In this document: in pieces, positions 44,275-54,540 of the stretch | How positions within the stretch are numbered: the first letter of the stretch is position 1 | Layout: the number at the start of each line of letters is the position of its first letter | From: Diatrype stigma | Lineage: Eukaryota > Ascomycota > Sordariomycetes > Xylariales > Diatrypaceae | Assembly: GCA_022225965.2 (NCBI GenBank) | Contig: JAKJXP020000045.1 | Coordinates: 62,001-126,000, forward strand | DNA length: 64,000 nt | Direction: 5' to 3' | The notes under the pieces: model-generated | Seen by the model: only the letters and a program-made list of their open reading frames with translations | Databases searched by the model: none | What the model was told of the DNA's origin: nothing | Translations under genes and position numbers: made by a program

Positions 44275-44780
44275 GGTGGAAGAAGATTTGCAAGATGAAA
44301 GAGGTTGAAAGGTACATTAGACGTAGCCTACCCAGCAGTGATTTGTAGAAGGGTCCCGGGGGTATTATACAGCCCCTGACTCCGGGGCCCTGAGATCTAA
44401 CCCCGCAATAGCCCCCATATGTCCGACATGTCCTTCAAACTTCAAAGCTTGGCCGAATATGAATAGCCTAATGTAATAAGCACCTGGCGCTTTTGGTTGG
44501 GCGCCAACTTTATAGATGGCGCAATTCCACCCGATGGGATGCGGGTTTGGGTTGTACTTGCGACTTCGGGTAGGAACACTGGACCTTGGCATCTTATACG
44601 TATAAGAGTACTCTGTAACGTTGAAGCTTCGCTGGGTAACTATTCTTTACGCGTATTCGGTTATGTAGATTATCACAGGTCTTGGCGGGATATCAACCAA
44701 TGGAATGTAGCAGCTTCGGCTTCCGAGCTAAACTCACACGAGATAAATAGTGGAATCACACACGTCTTAGTTACCCCTTT
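44275..44780 (-). promoter_or_regulatory. GH3 promoter with two CreA-like sites
   Basis: CCGGGG (44356-44361) and CCGGGG (44382-44387) match the CreA consensus SYGGRG and lie about 80-115 bp upstream of the GH3 ATG, around a TATTATA at 44363-44369. Paired CreA sites are typical of glucose-repressed cellulase genes. Function is inferred from the motif match alone. Confidence 0.35.
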
Positions 44781-46169
44781 TCAAGCCCAAGCCTTGAACT
44801 TCAGTAGGACTTGAAGAGTGGCATAGTAGCTAAACGGTAACGCCAAAAACCACAGGCCTAGATTGATGCTTGCAGTGGCAACAAGGGAGGCCGTAGCCGC
44901 CTGCACCCCGAACCCAACAGTAACGCCAGCCGTCTCAATGCCGCGTAACAAAGAACTGTACCGGATCTGGTCGCCAGGCGAGTCTGAGAGGTTACCGATG
45001 CACCAGTAGATATAGGTCTCAGCTATACCCACACTAGCTCGCTCCAGCATATAGATGCCAAATCCTCGGCCGAAAGAGCTCTGGTCATCCCAATCGAGCA
45101 CGGGTAAGGTATGGCGGTACTCATTCTGAATGGTGACGGCCCAGATCCAGGTTGCGCTGTTAAGTACAGCCATCAGAACAAACACGACGATGGCTCTTCT
45201 CTGTCGGTTCCAAATCCAGGGCAGGTCCAGGAGCGAACCCCCGAGCCAGGTGGCTAGGGTCCCGACTATCGCCGACATGAAGCTACCCAAGGCTCTGGAG
45301 CGGACAGTGAAGTAAGTTGCGAGGTACGTGCCAGGATAAGCCTGAGTCCAGCCGTTATACCAAAAGAGCGGGACAAGAAGCACGATGGACTTGCTGCGGA
45401 TAAGGCGCCACATCTCCCTTAATTCCGTGCGCCAGGCAATGCCCCGAGGCGCTTCGATGCGGGTCCCGTCATTGCGACGCACCTTCTCAGGATTAGACAG
45501 GAGGATCCCGAAGAAGAACCCTAGACATTGGATCGCAATGAATCCCAAGTACGTCTGATACCCGACCTGCCCTTTCTCAGTGGTGCGGACGTTGAGCGCG
45601 AGGGAGACGGCACCCCCGACGATGTTCCCAAAGTTGCGGAACGTGAACCACGTAGCGATGTATCGGCCGCGCTTGTGCTGCTCGGGGTACCCTGTCGCAA
45701 TGGCGCCCTCGACCGACCAGAAGAGCCCCGCGCTGATCCCGCAAGTCGTCGCGCCGACGTACACAAGCCATGTGACCCCGAAGCGGTTGTTGACGTAAAG
45801 GCCGGCTGCGTATAACGGGTAGCCGAGCGCGCCTATCGCCAGGGTCCAGCGGAAGCCGATGAGGTTGGTCAGCCAGGGACCGGCGAAGCACGTCACAGTC
45901 ATGAAGGCGTATAGGAGGGCGTTAGCCGTATTGACGAGCTGCGGGCTCTGCGACCCGCCTACGCCGAGACCGTTCATCGCGTTCCATATTCCAGGCGCGC
46001 AGAAGGCGCAAAGGCCCACGACTAAGATCTGAAATAGTGTGCTGCGGAAGAATGGGATACGGCCGCCTAGGCCTGAACTGCTCTCTATGGCATCGAGAGC
46101 TCGAGGGACACTCACGCCAAGGCCCCCGTGTTTTCCAATGGTGAGCTCTTCGTTCGAGAGTGTTGCCAT
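44781..46169 (-). CDS. UNC93-like MFS membrane transporter
   Basis: A single exon of 462 aa. After a hydrophilic N-terminus of about 40 residues come some eleven to twelve hydrophobic segments, starting with STLFQILVVGLCAFCAPG. FCAPGIWNAMNGLG and CGISAGLFWSVEGAIATGYP are typical of the fungal UNC93-like (DUF895) branch of the major facilitator superfamily. The ATG at 46169 is the first in frame and has a usual N-terminus. The substrate is unknown. Its position between a beta-glucosidase and a dioxygenase suggests a link to sugar or aromatic uptake, but this is inference. It is divergent from the TauD gene. Confidence 0.88.
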   Translation of the reverse strand: MATLSNEELTIGKHGGLGVSVPRALDAIESSSGLGGRIPFFRSTLFQILVVGLCAFCAPGIWNAMNGLGVGGSQSPQLVNTANALLYAFMTVTCFAGPWLTNLIGFRWTLAIGALGYPLYAAGLYVNNRFGVTWLVYVGATTCGISAGLFWSVEGAIATGYPEQHKRGRYIATWFTFRNFGNIVGGAVSLALNVRTTEKGQVGYQTYLGFIAIQCLGFFFGILLSNPEKVRRNDGTRIEAPRGIAWRTELREMWRLIRSKSIVLLVPLFWYNGWTQAYPGTYLATYFTVRSRALGSFMSAIVGTLATWLGGSLLDLPWIWNRQRRAIVVFVLMAVLNSATWIWAVTIQNEYRHTLPVLDWDDQSSFGRGFGIYMLERASVGIAETYIYWCIGNLSDSPGDQIRYSSLLRGIETAGVTVGFGVQAATASLVATASINLGLWFLALPFSYYATLQVLLKFKAWA

Positions 46170-46549
46170 CTTCGGTGCTTGGGGTGATAGCTATATGGTG
46201 CTCTTTTAAAAATCAGGCTTAATAGACACAACAATACTTAACAGTTCAATGGCCATAGTATTCAAGTAATGCTACCACGGGATATTCAACACTTTCTAAG
46301 ATCATGTTCACTAATCGACTTCAATGTCATACAGGCAACGACATTTCATCCATACTGCTGATAAGAATGGCGATCAGATAGACGGAGGATGACGTGCTTT
46401 TAGTATGCGAGGTGTGACATGTGTCGCCAGCTTGCATAGGAATTTCAGGGATTGAATGCGACGTCGCCTTTACCCCGCCTCAAGTTACATCTTCTCTATA
46501 CTCCTGGATAAGGATGTAAACCTATCTGTGGTAAATAACAGGCTCCGAA
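46170..46549. promoter_or_regulatory. Divergent promoter region, MFS and TauD genes
   Basis: A 380-bp gap separates the two starts, so it should contain both promoters. No known operator was recognised. Confidence 0.4.
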
Positions 46550-47728
46550 ATGACTACACTTCTATCGAATTCCATCCTTGATAGTGCTGATACCGACGGT
46601 GGTGTCACTCCGGCTCTAGTCTTCGAGTCATTTGACCTGCCAGCAAGCAATCAGCGACTACTCGGAGCACCACATCCCACAGGCACTGCCAGTCCGTTGG
46701 CATTGCGCCCCTCCACACAAGATGCCTCTGACCTTAAACTCGACAAGGTTGTCGAGACGTTGGAGTCTCTTCAAGCAAAGGGCGGCATCCTGACGAAGCA
46801 GCTTGCTACCCATGGCTGCCTTCTCTTCCGTGGATTGCCAATCCACAACGCCGAGGACTTTTCCAAGTTCGCACATGCCTTTGGCTACAAGCCGCATGAG
46901 ATCATCGGAATCGTCGTCGACCGCCCGCTCCTGGCACCTAACGTGGCGCCCGCGAACGAATCGCCCAAGGAGGTACTAATTTACAACCACAACGAGTCGC
47001 CGCAAGTCCCACACGCGCCCGAATACATCTGCTTCTACGCGCACCAGGTGCCGTCGCAAGGCGGCGGCGAGACTCCCATCTCATCCTCGCTCGAGCTATT
47101 CCACCGGGCCCAGGAGGAGATCCCCGAGTTCATCGCGGAACTCGGCGAGAAGGGCATCTTGAGCAAGGTCACCTACAAGGTACACAAGCAGTACGAGGGC
47201 GGGTCGACCCTGCGGCAGGCGTTCGGGAAGGAGATCCGAGACGGCGACGACGAAGCGACCCGCCGCGCAAAGATCGAGGCGCAGATTGCGCGCTACGGGC
47301 GAGGGCAGCACACCACATGGGAGTGGACCGACGACGGCATCGTGCTCACGCACCGGCTTCCCGCTATCCGCACGCAGCCGGTAACGAACCTGCCGACGCT
47401 GTTCACAGGGCTCGCTGCGTACCACAAGAACTCGCTGCAAAGCACGGGCAGGAAGAACGTCACCCAGCAGCTCTACGGGGACGGGACCCCGATACCCACA
47501 AAGTATCTAGCGCACTTGGCCAAGATCACGGACGAGATCCGCGTCCTGCACAAGTGGCAACGAGGAGATGTGCTCGTTTTTGACAATATCATTGCACAGC
47601 ATGGGCGGGAGCCGTGGCGGGGAGAGCAGTCTGATCGCGTAGTATATGCTAGTCTCTTTGATGGCAAGACGGTGCCTGGTGCGTATGGCTCTGCAGATTG
47701 GGCACAAGTTGTACAAGCGCTCGATTGA
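46550..47728 (+). CDS. TauD/TfdA-like Fe(II)/2-oxoglutarate dioxygenase
   Basis: A single exon of 392 aa. The iron-binding facial triad is visible as H147-N-E149 (YNHNESP) and the distal H351 (DNIIAQHGREPW), with the 2-oxoglutarate-binding Arg near 363 (SDRVVYASL). This is the clavaminate synthase-like/TauD fold. Such enzymes hydroxylate or cleave small molecules such as sulfonates, aryloxy acids or amino-acid derivatives; the substrate here is unknown. No signal peptide, so it is cytosolic. It shares a 380-bp divergent promoter with the UNC93-like transporter. Confidence 0.9.
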   Translation: MTTLLSNSILDSADTDGGVTPALVFESFDLPASNQRLLGAPHPTGTASPLALRPSTQDASDLKLDKVVETLESLQAKGGILTKQLATHGCLLFRGLPIHNAEDFSKFAHAFGYKPHEIIGIVVDRPLLAPNVAPANESPKEVLIYNHNESPQVPHAPEYICFYAHQVPSQGGGETPISSSLELFHRAQEEIPEFIAELGEKGILSKVTYKVHKQYEGGSTLRQAFGKEIRDGDDEATRRAKIEAQIARYGRGQHTTWEWTDDGIVLTHRLPAIRTQPVTNLPTLFTGLAAYHKNSLQSTGRKNVTQQLYGDGTPIPTKYLAHLAKITDEIRVLHKWQRGDVLVFDNIIAQHGREPWRGEQSDRVVYASLFDGKTVPGAYGSADWAQVVQALD

Positions 47729-48175
47729 TAAATATTAGTGGTAGGTGAGTATTATATTATCGTCATCCAATACTATATATATTTTGATCCTAGGACACAT
47801 ACAAAATACCAGACATAGGCGATATAAGGTTTAAATGTATCATAATAATAACACCAACAGCCAATGATACAACGACCTGAAGGATTCCACTAATCTTCTT
47901 GCGGGACTTTATGGTGATAACTAATATAGTTCTTTCAATCTTGAACGACGAGCATCGTTGGAATATCACAGTTGCATGGAACAAAGACGAACAAAGGCTG
48001 GCGTCGATAGGATGAAAGCGGGAAGGCATATACTAATTCATTTGGATACAATCGCGAAGTCACGAAATATGAATTTTCAAAATCATTCCCGCTTTTCTTG
48101 TGCTCGTACTCGAACTCGGAGTACTTCTATATATAAGTTTCCTATACCGTAACGTCTCGATCGAGACTTCCTGTA
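47729..48175. other. Intergenic region
   Basis: No gene seen. A TATATATAAG stretch at 48129-48138 lies about 40 bp before the kinase ATG and may be its TATA box or part of its leader. Confidence 0.4.
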
Positions 48176-49786
48176 ATGTCGTCTCCAAGCAACACAGACG
48201 CCTCTTCTGTGTCTGATGGGGACGCCGATGGAGATTATATCCAGGCAGTCTCAAATTACCTAGAGGACCCGAAACGGTTTCTTAATAAAAGGTTCGTGGC
48301 CAAACTTCGCGCCAATACCCAGTACTTCAATCCATACAGACGCCTGTTTCAGCTCGATGCCCACATCGCAACTGGCGCCTCAGCCAATGCCTATATCTTC
48401 AACGAAATCGACGAGGAAGGCGATGAACTCCGCCAGGTTATCGTAAAGCTCGGTCATACGCGTGAAGACGATAAGGATACACAAAAGGAGTTAGAGGTTC
48501 TGGATTTATTACGCGCGTCGCGGCACGTTGTAAACCTCATTGATGTTGAACAATCAGGACTACGGCGCCCAATTCTTATCACGGAATACCTCAAGAACGG
48601 CAGTCTGTATAATTTACAAAGGAGAAGCCTTCATTTAGAGATACCTATACCCAATCGAGTGCTATGGAGTATTTTCCTCTGTTGTAAGTAACTGTCGTGG
48701 TTGTACACAATGGAGAGCTCTATGGGGACGTATAGTGACTGTCTGTGTAGTAACAAGGGCCATTATCGGAATGGCGTATGCTACCCCTTGGAGAAAAGAC
48801 GCCTTGGGGCAGGTCGTTCAACCTTGGGGAGAGGATATTCCACCACCAGATGTAGCGCCTAGGAGGTTAGTGCACGGAGATCTGCATCTTGGGAACGTGC
48901 TTATTGGTAAGGGAGAACCATTCCTCAGCCCCATGTTATCTGAAAGTTGGTTATGTATCGAGTTCAGTAAGGGGATCCTGATGACGATCCTCCATCAACC
49001 TTACACTGCATTTTCCAGAAAGATGTGTTCATACGCTAGGCGGTACAGTGTTAACTGATACTCGATATCATAGGAGACACAACACCTGGGGAATGGGACC
49101 ACGTGGTAACTCCGATTATGAAGGTTTGTTCAATATGTAACCACGCTTACAAGTCATAGTCACTAAACAGCATACAGGTAATCGACTTTGGTAGTGCACA
49201 AGCAGTGGATCCAACAGACCATCCGTAAGTCCAAGTCAACTGAGCCCCTGTGTAATGTCAATATGGTGTCATTAGAGGTGTCAAGATTAACGCGTTACCT
49301 ACAGGCTTGGCGACATGCTCAACGTGAGCATGAATGTACATGCCATCGCGAAAGTGAGCATTCATCAGACCCCAACCACTTCCAGTCACGTCGATTACTT
49401 ATTGACTTTAACAGGCGGTTGAATGTTTGGCAATAGGCGCGCTGGATGTGCCCGAGCCCGAAGAACTGCAAGATGTGACAATCTATGCCATTCCTCAAAA
49501 GGCCCCCTTTGTCAGCAAAATGCATCCGTTACTTAACCAACCCCAGATCGATCCCGACATTATTCTGCTTATTGGCTGGTGCTCGGCTGAAGATGAGTCC
49601 GACCGACCTACTTTGTGGAGCCTTCTTGAATCCTGCGAGCAGGCCCTCCGCGGGAAAACAGAAGCATACTACAGGACCATGGGCCAACCATTTGCTCACA
49701 TGGAAACCGATGCGTCCGTTGCCCACTGGGTCGAGACTATGATACTTGACCCTGTCGTGGACGATGATGAAATCGATATCGAATAG
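48176..49786 (+). CDS. HGD-type fungal protein kinase-like protein
   Basis: Six exons, 48176-48683, 48751-48906, 49074-49123, 49178-49224, 49305-49353 and 49415-49786, give 393 aa. The N-lobe has an ATGASANAYIF loop in the place of the Gly-rich loop and VIVKLGH with the putative ATP-binding Lys. The catalytic loop reads HGDLHLGN instead of HRDLKxxN, and the metal-binding DFG is intact (VIDFGSA). The C-lobe follows with AVECLAIGAL and DESDRPTLWSLLE. The catalytic Asp is kept, so activity is possible; the Gly for Arg change means it does not depend on activation-loop phosphorylation in the usual RD way. Substrate and pathway are unknown. It was not an obvious single ORF because of its short exons. 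Confidence 0.83.
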
Positions 49787-50938
49787 TGTAGACGACAACT
49801 TAGTTCACATATACCAGACTCACAGTCATACCAGTCTAGAAACCATGACAGTCCACGACTGACGCTATCGCGGCGTGTCATCATGGAAGCTTCGATGCCG
49901 GGATCAAGGTATTCGCATCGAGAGAAGACGAATATGTAATGTTAGCGAATTTTTATCATATATCAGGGTAGCTACGTATTGGCTTCAATCCCATGTACAT
50001 AAAGAAGGACCGGGTCGAGGGGGAAGGGGGTTTCTGGGTAGATAAATTGGGCCTTCAGGGGGGAGAGAAGAGTTATGGTAGTAGCTGAGAACGATGAATC
50101 ACACGATGATGGCGTCGCTAGGGACGAAGGGGATTGGTTAGGTTACTGTTGAGTTAGAGAGCTGTAGCCCATCGGGTTTTGGCCCTCAGCGCGTTGGTGT
50201 GAATATACGCAAAGGTAAAGAGAAGTCGTATTCGACGATGGCCGCAGACTCGTAACCTTTCTTCACCATGTGGGGCCATGATGAACTCGCGGGTTGTAGT
50301 CATGTGTAGTTGGTGAATATGTAAGAGGTTGTGGCTAGTTGTGTGCAGTGTGCACGGACAGATTCCCCTACCTAACAGTCTACCTTGTTTGCCTGGTTTC
50401 AAGTAAAGCTTGATGTGGAGGATCTATGATCTATCATCTGGGGAGAACGGGTGGTAGCCTTGAGAATTCCTAATGATTATTAACTTGCCAGTCAGCCAGT
50501 ATGTAAAGCGCCCTACGGGCATCCGCGATGATCGATCCTCCGCGGACGGTCATGAAAAGCCGAAAAAATGGGCCCTGATTCGGCCTTAACTATCGGACGT
50601 GTTAAACGGCCCCCCTGGTTGTATGTACCGGGAGTTCCCTATAAAAATGTCCTAAATGACCTGATTGGCTCGTTAGTCACCTAAAGTAGAATAGACCTCC
50701 TTAGCTCATCCTTCGAGAGGATGATCCTTGTAAGCTCTGATCTTGCAACGTGACCCAGATGACACAGATCAAGAGCCATGTTTGCATTGCATATTCCTAC
50801 GCCGCTACAACTTAACAGGATACAATAGACTACTTTCGATTTTCTGCCTCGAATGCCGTCTCTACCTCTTGAACATTGCTATAACTATTATCTGTTCACC
50901 TTCAGACCTGGCGGCCCAAGGTTGTCTTTCTCATTGCC
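49787..50938. other. Intergenic region, no gene seen
   Basis: Short unrecognised frames only. It holds the terminator of the kinase gene and the promoter of the P450 gene. Confidence 0.4.
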
Positions 50939-52658
50939 ATGCGATTTCCTGATGTGTCTACATTAGCACCGCCCAAAATAGTTGATTTTTCTGCAACGCA
51001 CCTATTTGTTCTTGTGGCAACGTTAATCGCATTTATATTCTTAGCTTCACAGATCAGAACTAATGGGAAATCACATAGTCTCAGAGACCCCATTCCTGGT
51101 ATATTCAACGCCGCTCAGTTTGTATTCAACAACCACAAGTTCATGGTCCGGGTCCAAAATGCGTTGCAGGACAGCAATATAGTACGCTTTTACCTTGGCA
51201 ATAGCCCTATTATCCTCGCAGTCGGACCACAGAGCATCAGGGCTATGTTCGGGCGCGAACTCGTCCATCATGTTACGAACCAGGAGCAAATGACACGCTT
51301 CGCGTTGCCAACGTTGTACAGGATGAATCGCGATGAAGTCCGACGTTGGGAGGCTGACAAGTCGGGCGTGACCAAAGTGCCTATCCCCGGTACTGAGAGT
51401 ACCCCCCCTGAGCAGCGGCTCTGGTTCAACTACGAACACATATATGCTGAGTACCTGGGCAAGCCACAGTACATGAGACCGCTGGTAGAAAAGTTCAAAC
51501 AAAACCTGGGCCGAACTCTACAGCGCTACCCGACTGACAAGTGGACTACGGTTAGCATCCAAGACATATGTCGACATGAGGTCGCCGAGTCGGCTGTTAA
51601 CATGCTATTCGGACCCAACCTGATTAAGTTGACTCCTGACTTCATTGATCGATTCTGGGATTTTGACGAACACGTCTTCAAGTTGATTGCGGTCCCCAAG
51701 TGGATAAACTCAACCCCTTTCAAGGCCCACAATCATTTCCTTGCCGCGATTGAGACATGGTTGGATGATCCGGACAAGTCCGACTGGAAGAGACCTGGAG
51801 CTGAGGCAGATTGGGAGCCTTGCTTTGGTGGACGTGCCGTCCGTGAACTTGTTACGTGGATGCGAAACACAGAATGGAGAAAAGAAGTTATTGCTGCAAC
51901 CTTGGGAGCGCTAGCTTTTGCGTAAGACAGGGCCGACAACTGATTAGTATGTAATTTGCTAATAGCACAATAGACTTACTTCCAATACCATTCCAACTAC
52001 CATTTGGATGCTCATGGAGATGATAAAAGACCCATCCCTTCTCCAGGCCGTACGAGACGAGGTTGCGACCGCCATGGTCACCGATCCCACCACTGGAGAA
52101 AGAACCCTCGACAGCCAAAAGCTTGTTGCGCTGCCACTGCTTCAATCCATTTTCACTGAGACGCTGCGACTACAGATCAGTTTCAACATTACCCGAGATG
52201 TCAAGCAGCCGATCTTGCTTGACGGGCATGCAATTGCCAAGGGGTCTATACTCCAGGCACCGATGATGGTATCGCATTACGATGAGAGCGCATGGGGCGT
52301 TCCAGACCATCCAGCCACGGATTTCTGGGCGGAACGACACATCAAGTATACGAGCGAGACGGACGAGTCCGGCAAGACCTCCCGCAAGCGCGTATATGCT
52401 TTGGCTGGGCACACAACGTCGTACTTCCCGTTCGGGGGTGGGGCCAATATGTGTCCAGGCCGTCACCTGTCGAAGTACGAAATATTCGTCGCAATCGGAC
52501 TTCTGGTCTCCCAGTTCGATATCGAGCTGGTCGGATGGACTAAGGCGGATGGCTCGCCTTCCGATCGGCCGGCCAAAAGCGACTTGCGCTACTGTGGAGC
52601 CGGAGCCATGCCGCCGGATCGCGATATGCAGATTAAGTTGAGACGCATTGCGAAATAG
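50939..52658 (+). CDS. Cytochrome P450 monooxygenase
   Basis: Two exons, 50939-51921 and 51974-52658 (GTAAGA...CAATAG), give 555 aa. The N-terminal hydrophobic segment (LFVLVATLIAFIFLAS, about residues 22-37) anchors it to the ER. The K-helix ExxR is ETLR, and the haem-binding loop is FPFGGGANMCPGRHLSK with the Cys thiolate ligand. The I-helix area reads LTSNTIPTTIWMLMEM, where the usual acid-Thr pair is replaced by Asn-Thr, as seen in some CYP7/CYP8-like and related fungal P450s. The substrate is unknown. There is no backbone synthase nearby, so a secondary-metabolite cluster is not supported. Confidence 0.92.
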
Positions 52659-53290
52659 GATAGCTCCTGAACGGACGTATTCAATCCATTGCTAGTCAGA
52701 AGTTGTCTCGCAAACATATAAATATGTGGTATAAGGATTGTCAAGGTGTATCCAGTGTTCTCCTTTCTAAATTCGGAATATGTCTATAGATGTTGGACAT
52801 GACCTCAGGATATATGATGATTGGAACGGTTGTGCGCATTGTTTTACTTCTTCATACCTGACTATGCGATTATGTTAATGGCTTAGATGGTGTATATGTC
52901 TGGCTGAGTACCAGATCACCGTTAGACTTACAGTCAGTAATACATGGGGATAGCGATAAATATTAGTCTCTCGGGGGCTTCGTTCCCGGAGTCATGGAAC
53001 AGCTGTTAGATAATAAGGGGGGGTCAGATGAAGGTATGGAAGATATAGGGATGGAAATGGCTCCTTGTATGGCCGTTGAACCTGTTACGAGAAAATAAAG
53101 GGGCTCAAGTGGGTCCATATAGCCCCTATTAGTACAATATTCCTTACCTAACAGAACGATATCAGGGTGCTAATCAGTCTGCCCTAAACCTAAATCCCAC
53201 GCACGTGAACGGAAGAGCCTACACGTCTGATGTAAAGAATGTATGGCAATGGCCACCAATATGTACGGACCCTTGCCAACCTTGGCCCCT
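52659..53290. other. Intergenic region between convergent genes
   Basis: The P450 (plus) and DUF1996 (minus) genes converge here. Nothing else is seen. Confidence 0.45.
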
Positions 53291-54540
53291 TTATGCCGCC
53301 ATACTGCCCATACCGGGTAATTCCGAGAGCCCTATCGCAGGTTAGAACGCATGTCGGTGATATTCAACAGCCTCAAAACTTACATCCATCGGTCTCTTCA
53401 CCGACCATGTCCTCAACCGTGCACTGGTTGGCGACGGACATAGCCTGCTTCGTGATAGAACCACAGCCATCGTAAAAACACTCAGGCTTATCCATCGCGC
53501 GCTGGAGGGCATCACCCTTCCAACCAAACATGTAATCGGCGTGGGTTCCGTACCCATTACCTTCGAAGCTCCATACAAAAGGGTTAGGAGCTCCCGAAGG
53601 CCACATGCTGTTGAATTTGGTTGTGTCCCTATCAAGAATTTGACGTTAGTTGCCAGTTTATTACCGATACGACTTCTTATAGGAAAACACCAGCCAGGAA
53701 ATGCACATACCAGACAGTTTCGAAGGTTACTTGTGGTACACGGACAGGGTGAGATGAGGGACATGCTGGGGCGTTAACGAAGTAGTCTGAATTGACGGTG
53801 TTGTACATATGGGATTGATGGTCGGGACTATCAAGGTTCTTGCCGTCCCAGCATCTAAGTTAAGTTAGTGTATTTGTCTATAGTTCAGTACTAAGTAGGT
53901 CACCAACGGAGGAAAGTGATGAGTAGTGAAGATGCCACCTGAGCATGGTGTATTGGGCATGTCAGACTGTATGGCACCTCTGCTACCCCCTGTCATGCAT
54001 TGGTAACTGAGCCCGATCTGCGAACGTGTGGTCGCAGTTGGACTGCCCACAGTCATGCGAAAGCCCTGGGAGTTTTAGAAACTGGAGTGACCAATAGAAT
54101 ATAGTATTAAGCAATTTTACCGGTGGGAAGCTCTTCACGGGCTGTTGCTGAAGGTTATCCCTGCTCAGATCGAACTGAGTATAATAGACCGTAAGTCCAC
54201 CAACCGCTCCATTGGAACCGCCCAACAAGGGTTGGACAGGCATCGGCGGCACACGGTGGTAAGAGCCGTTAGTAGGGTGTTTGAAGTACAGATGTGCAAC
54301 CCAATAGTTGGAAAAGTCTTCGGACATCTGGCAGGTAGTGCACGTAGCTCGAGCACCAACATCTCCAGTCATAGTGACATTGAAGGCATTTCCACCAACG
54401 ATGTGATGAACGTGGGAGGACGGGTTCGCGCCAGGCTGACCGGCGGGGTCAAGGCGTTGAACGGTCAAAGACGAGCATGGAAAACGAAGCCCGGCTTCGA
54501 CAAGCGCAATGAGCGCGACGGCGGTGGAGAGCACCTTCAT
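53291..54540 (-). CDS. Secreted DUF1996 domain protein
   Basis: Five exons, 54540-54121, 54065-53908, 53854-53711, 53628-53384 and 53331-53291, give 335 aa. The frame is unbroken and each junction restores family motifs. The ATG at 54540 (MKVLSTAVALIALVEAG) is preferred to an earlier in-frame start because it opens a signal peptide. DUF1996 signatures: RFPCSSLTVQRLDP, HVHHIVGGNAFNVTM, CTTCQMSEDFSNYW, GLSYQCM, HHFPPCWDGKNLDSPDHQSHM, and the end DGWLSELPG. Many Cys residues fit an extracellular protein. The function of DUF1996 is not established; it is common in wood-decay and endophytic fungi and sometimes carries CBM or WSC domains, none of which is seen here. Confidence 0.9.

Noticed and set aside
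50939..54540. P450 plus neighbours as a secondary-metabolite cluster
   Set aside because: No PKS, NRPS, terpene synthase or other backbone enzyme in the window.
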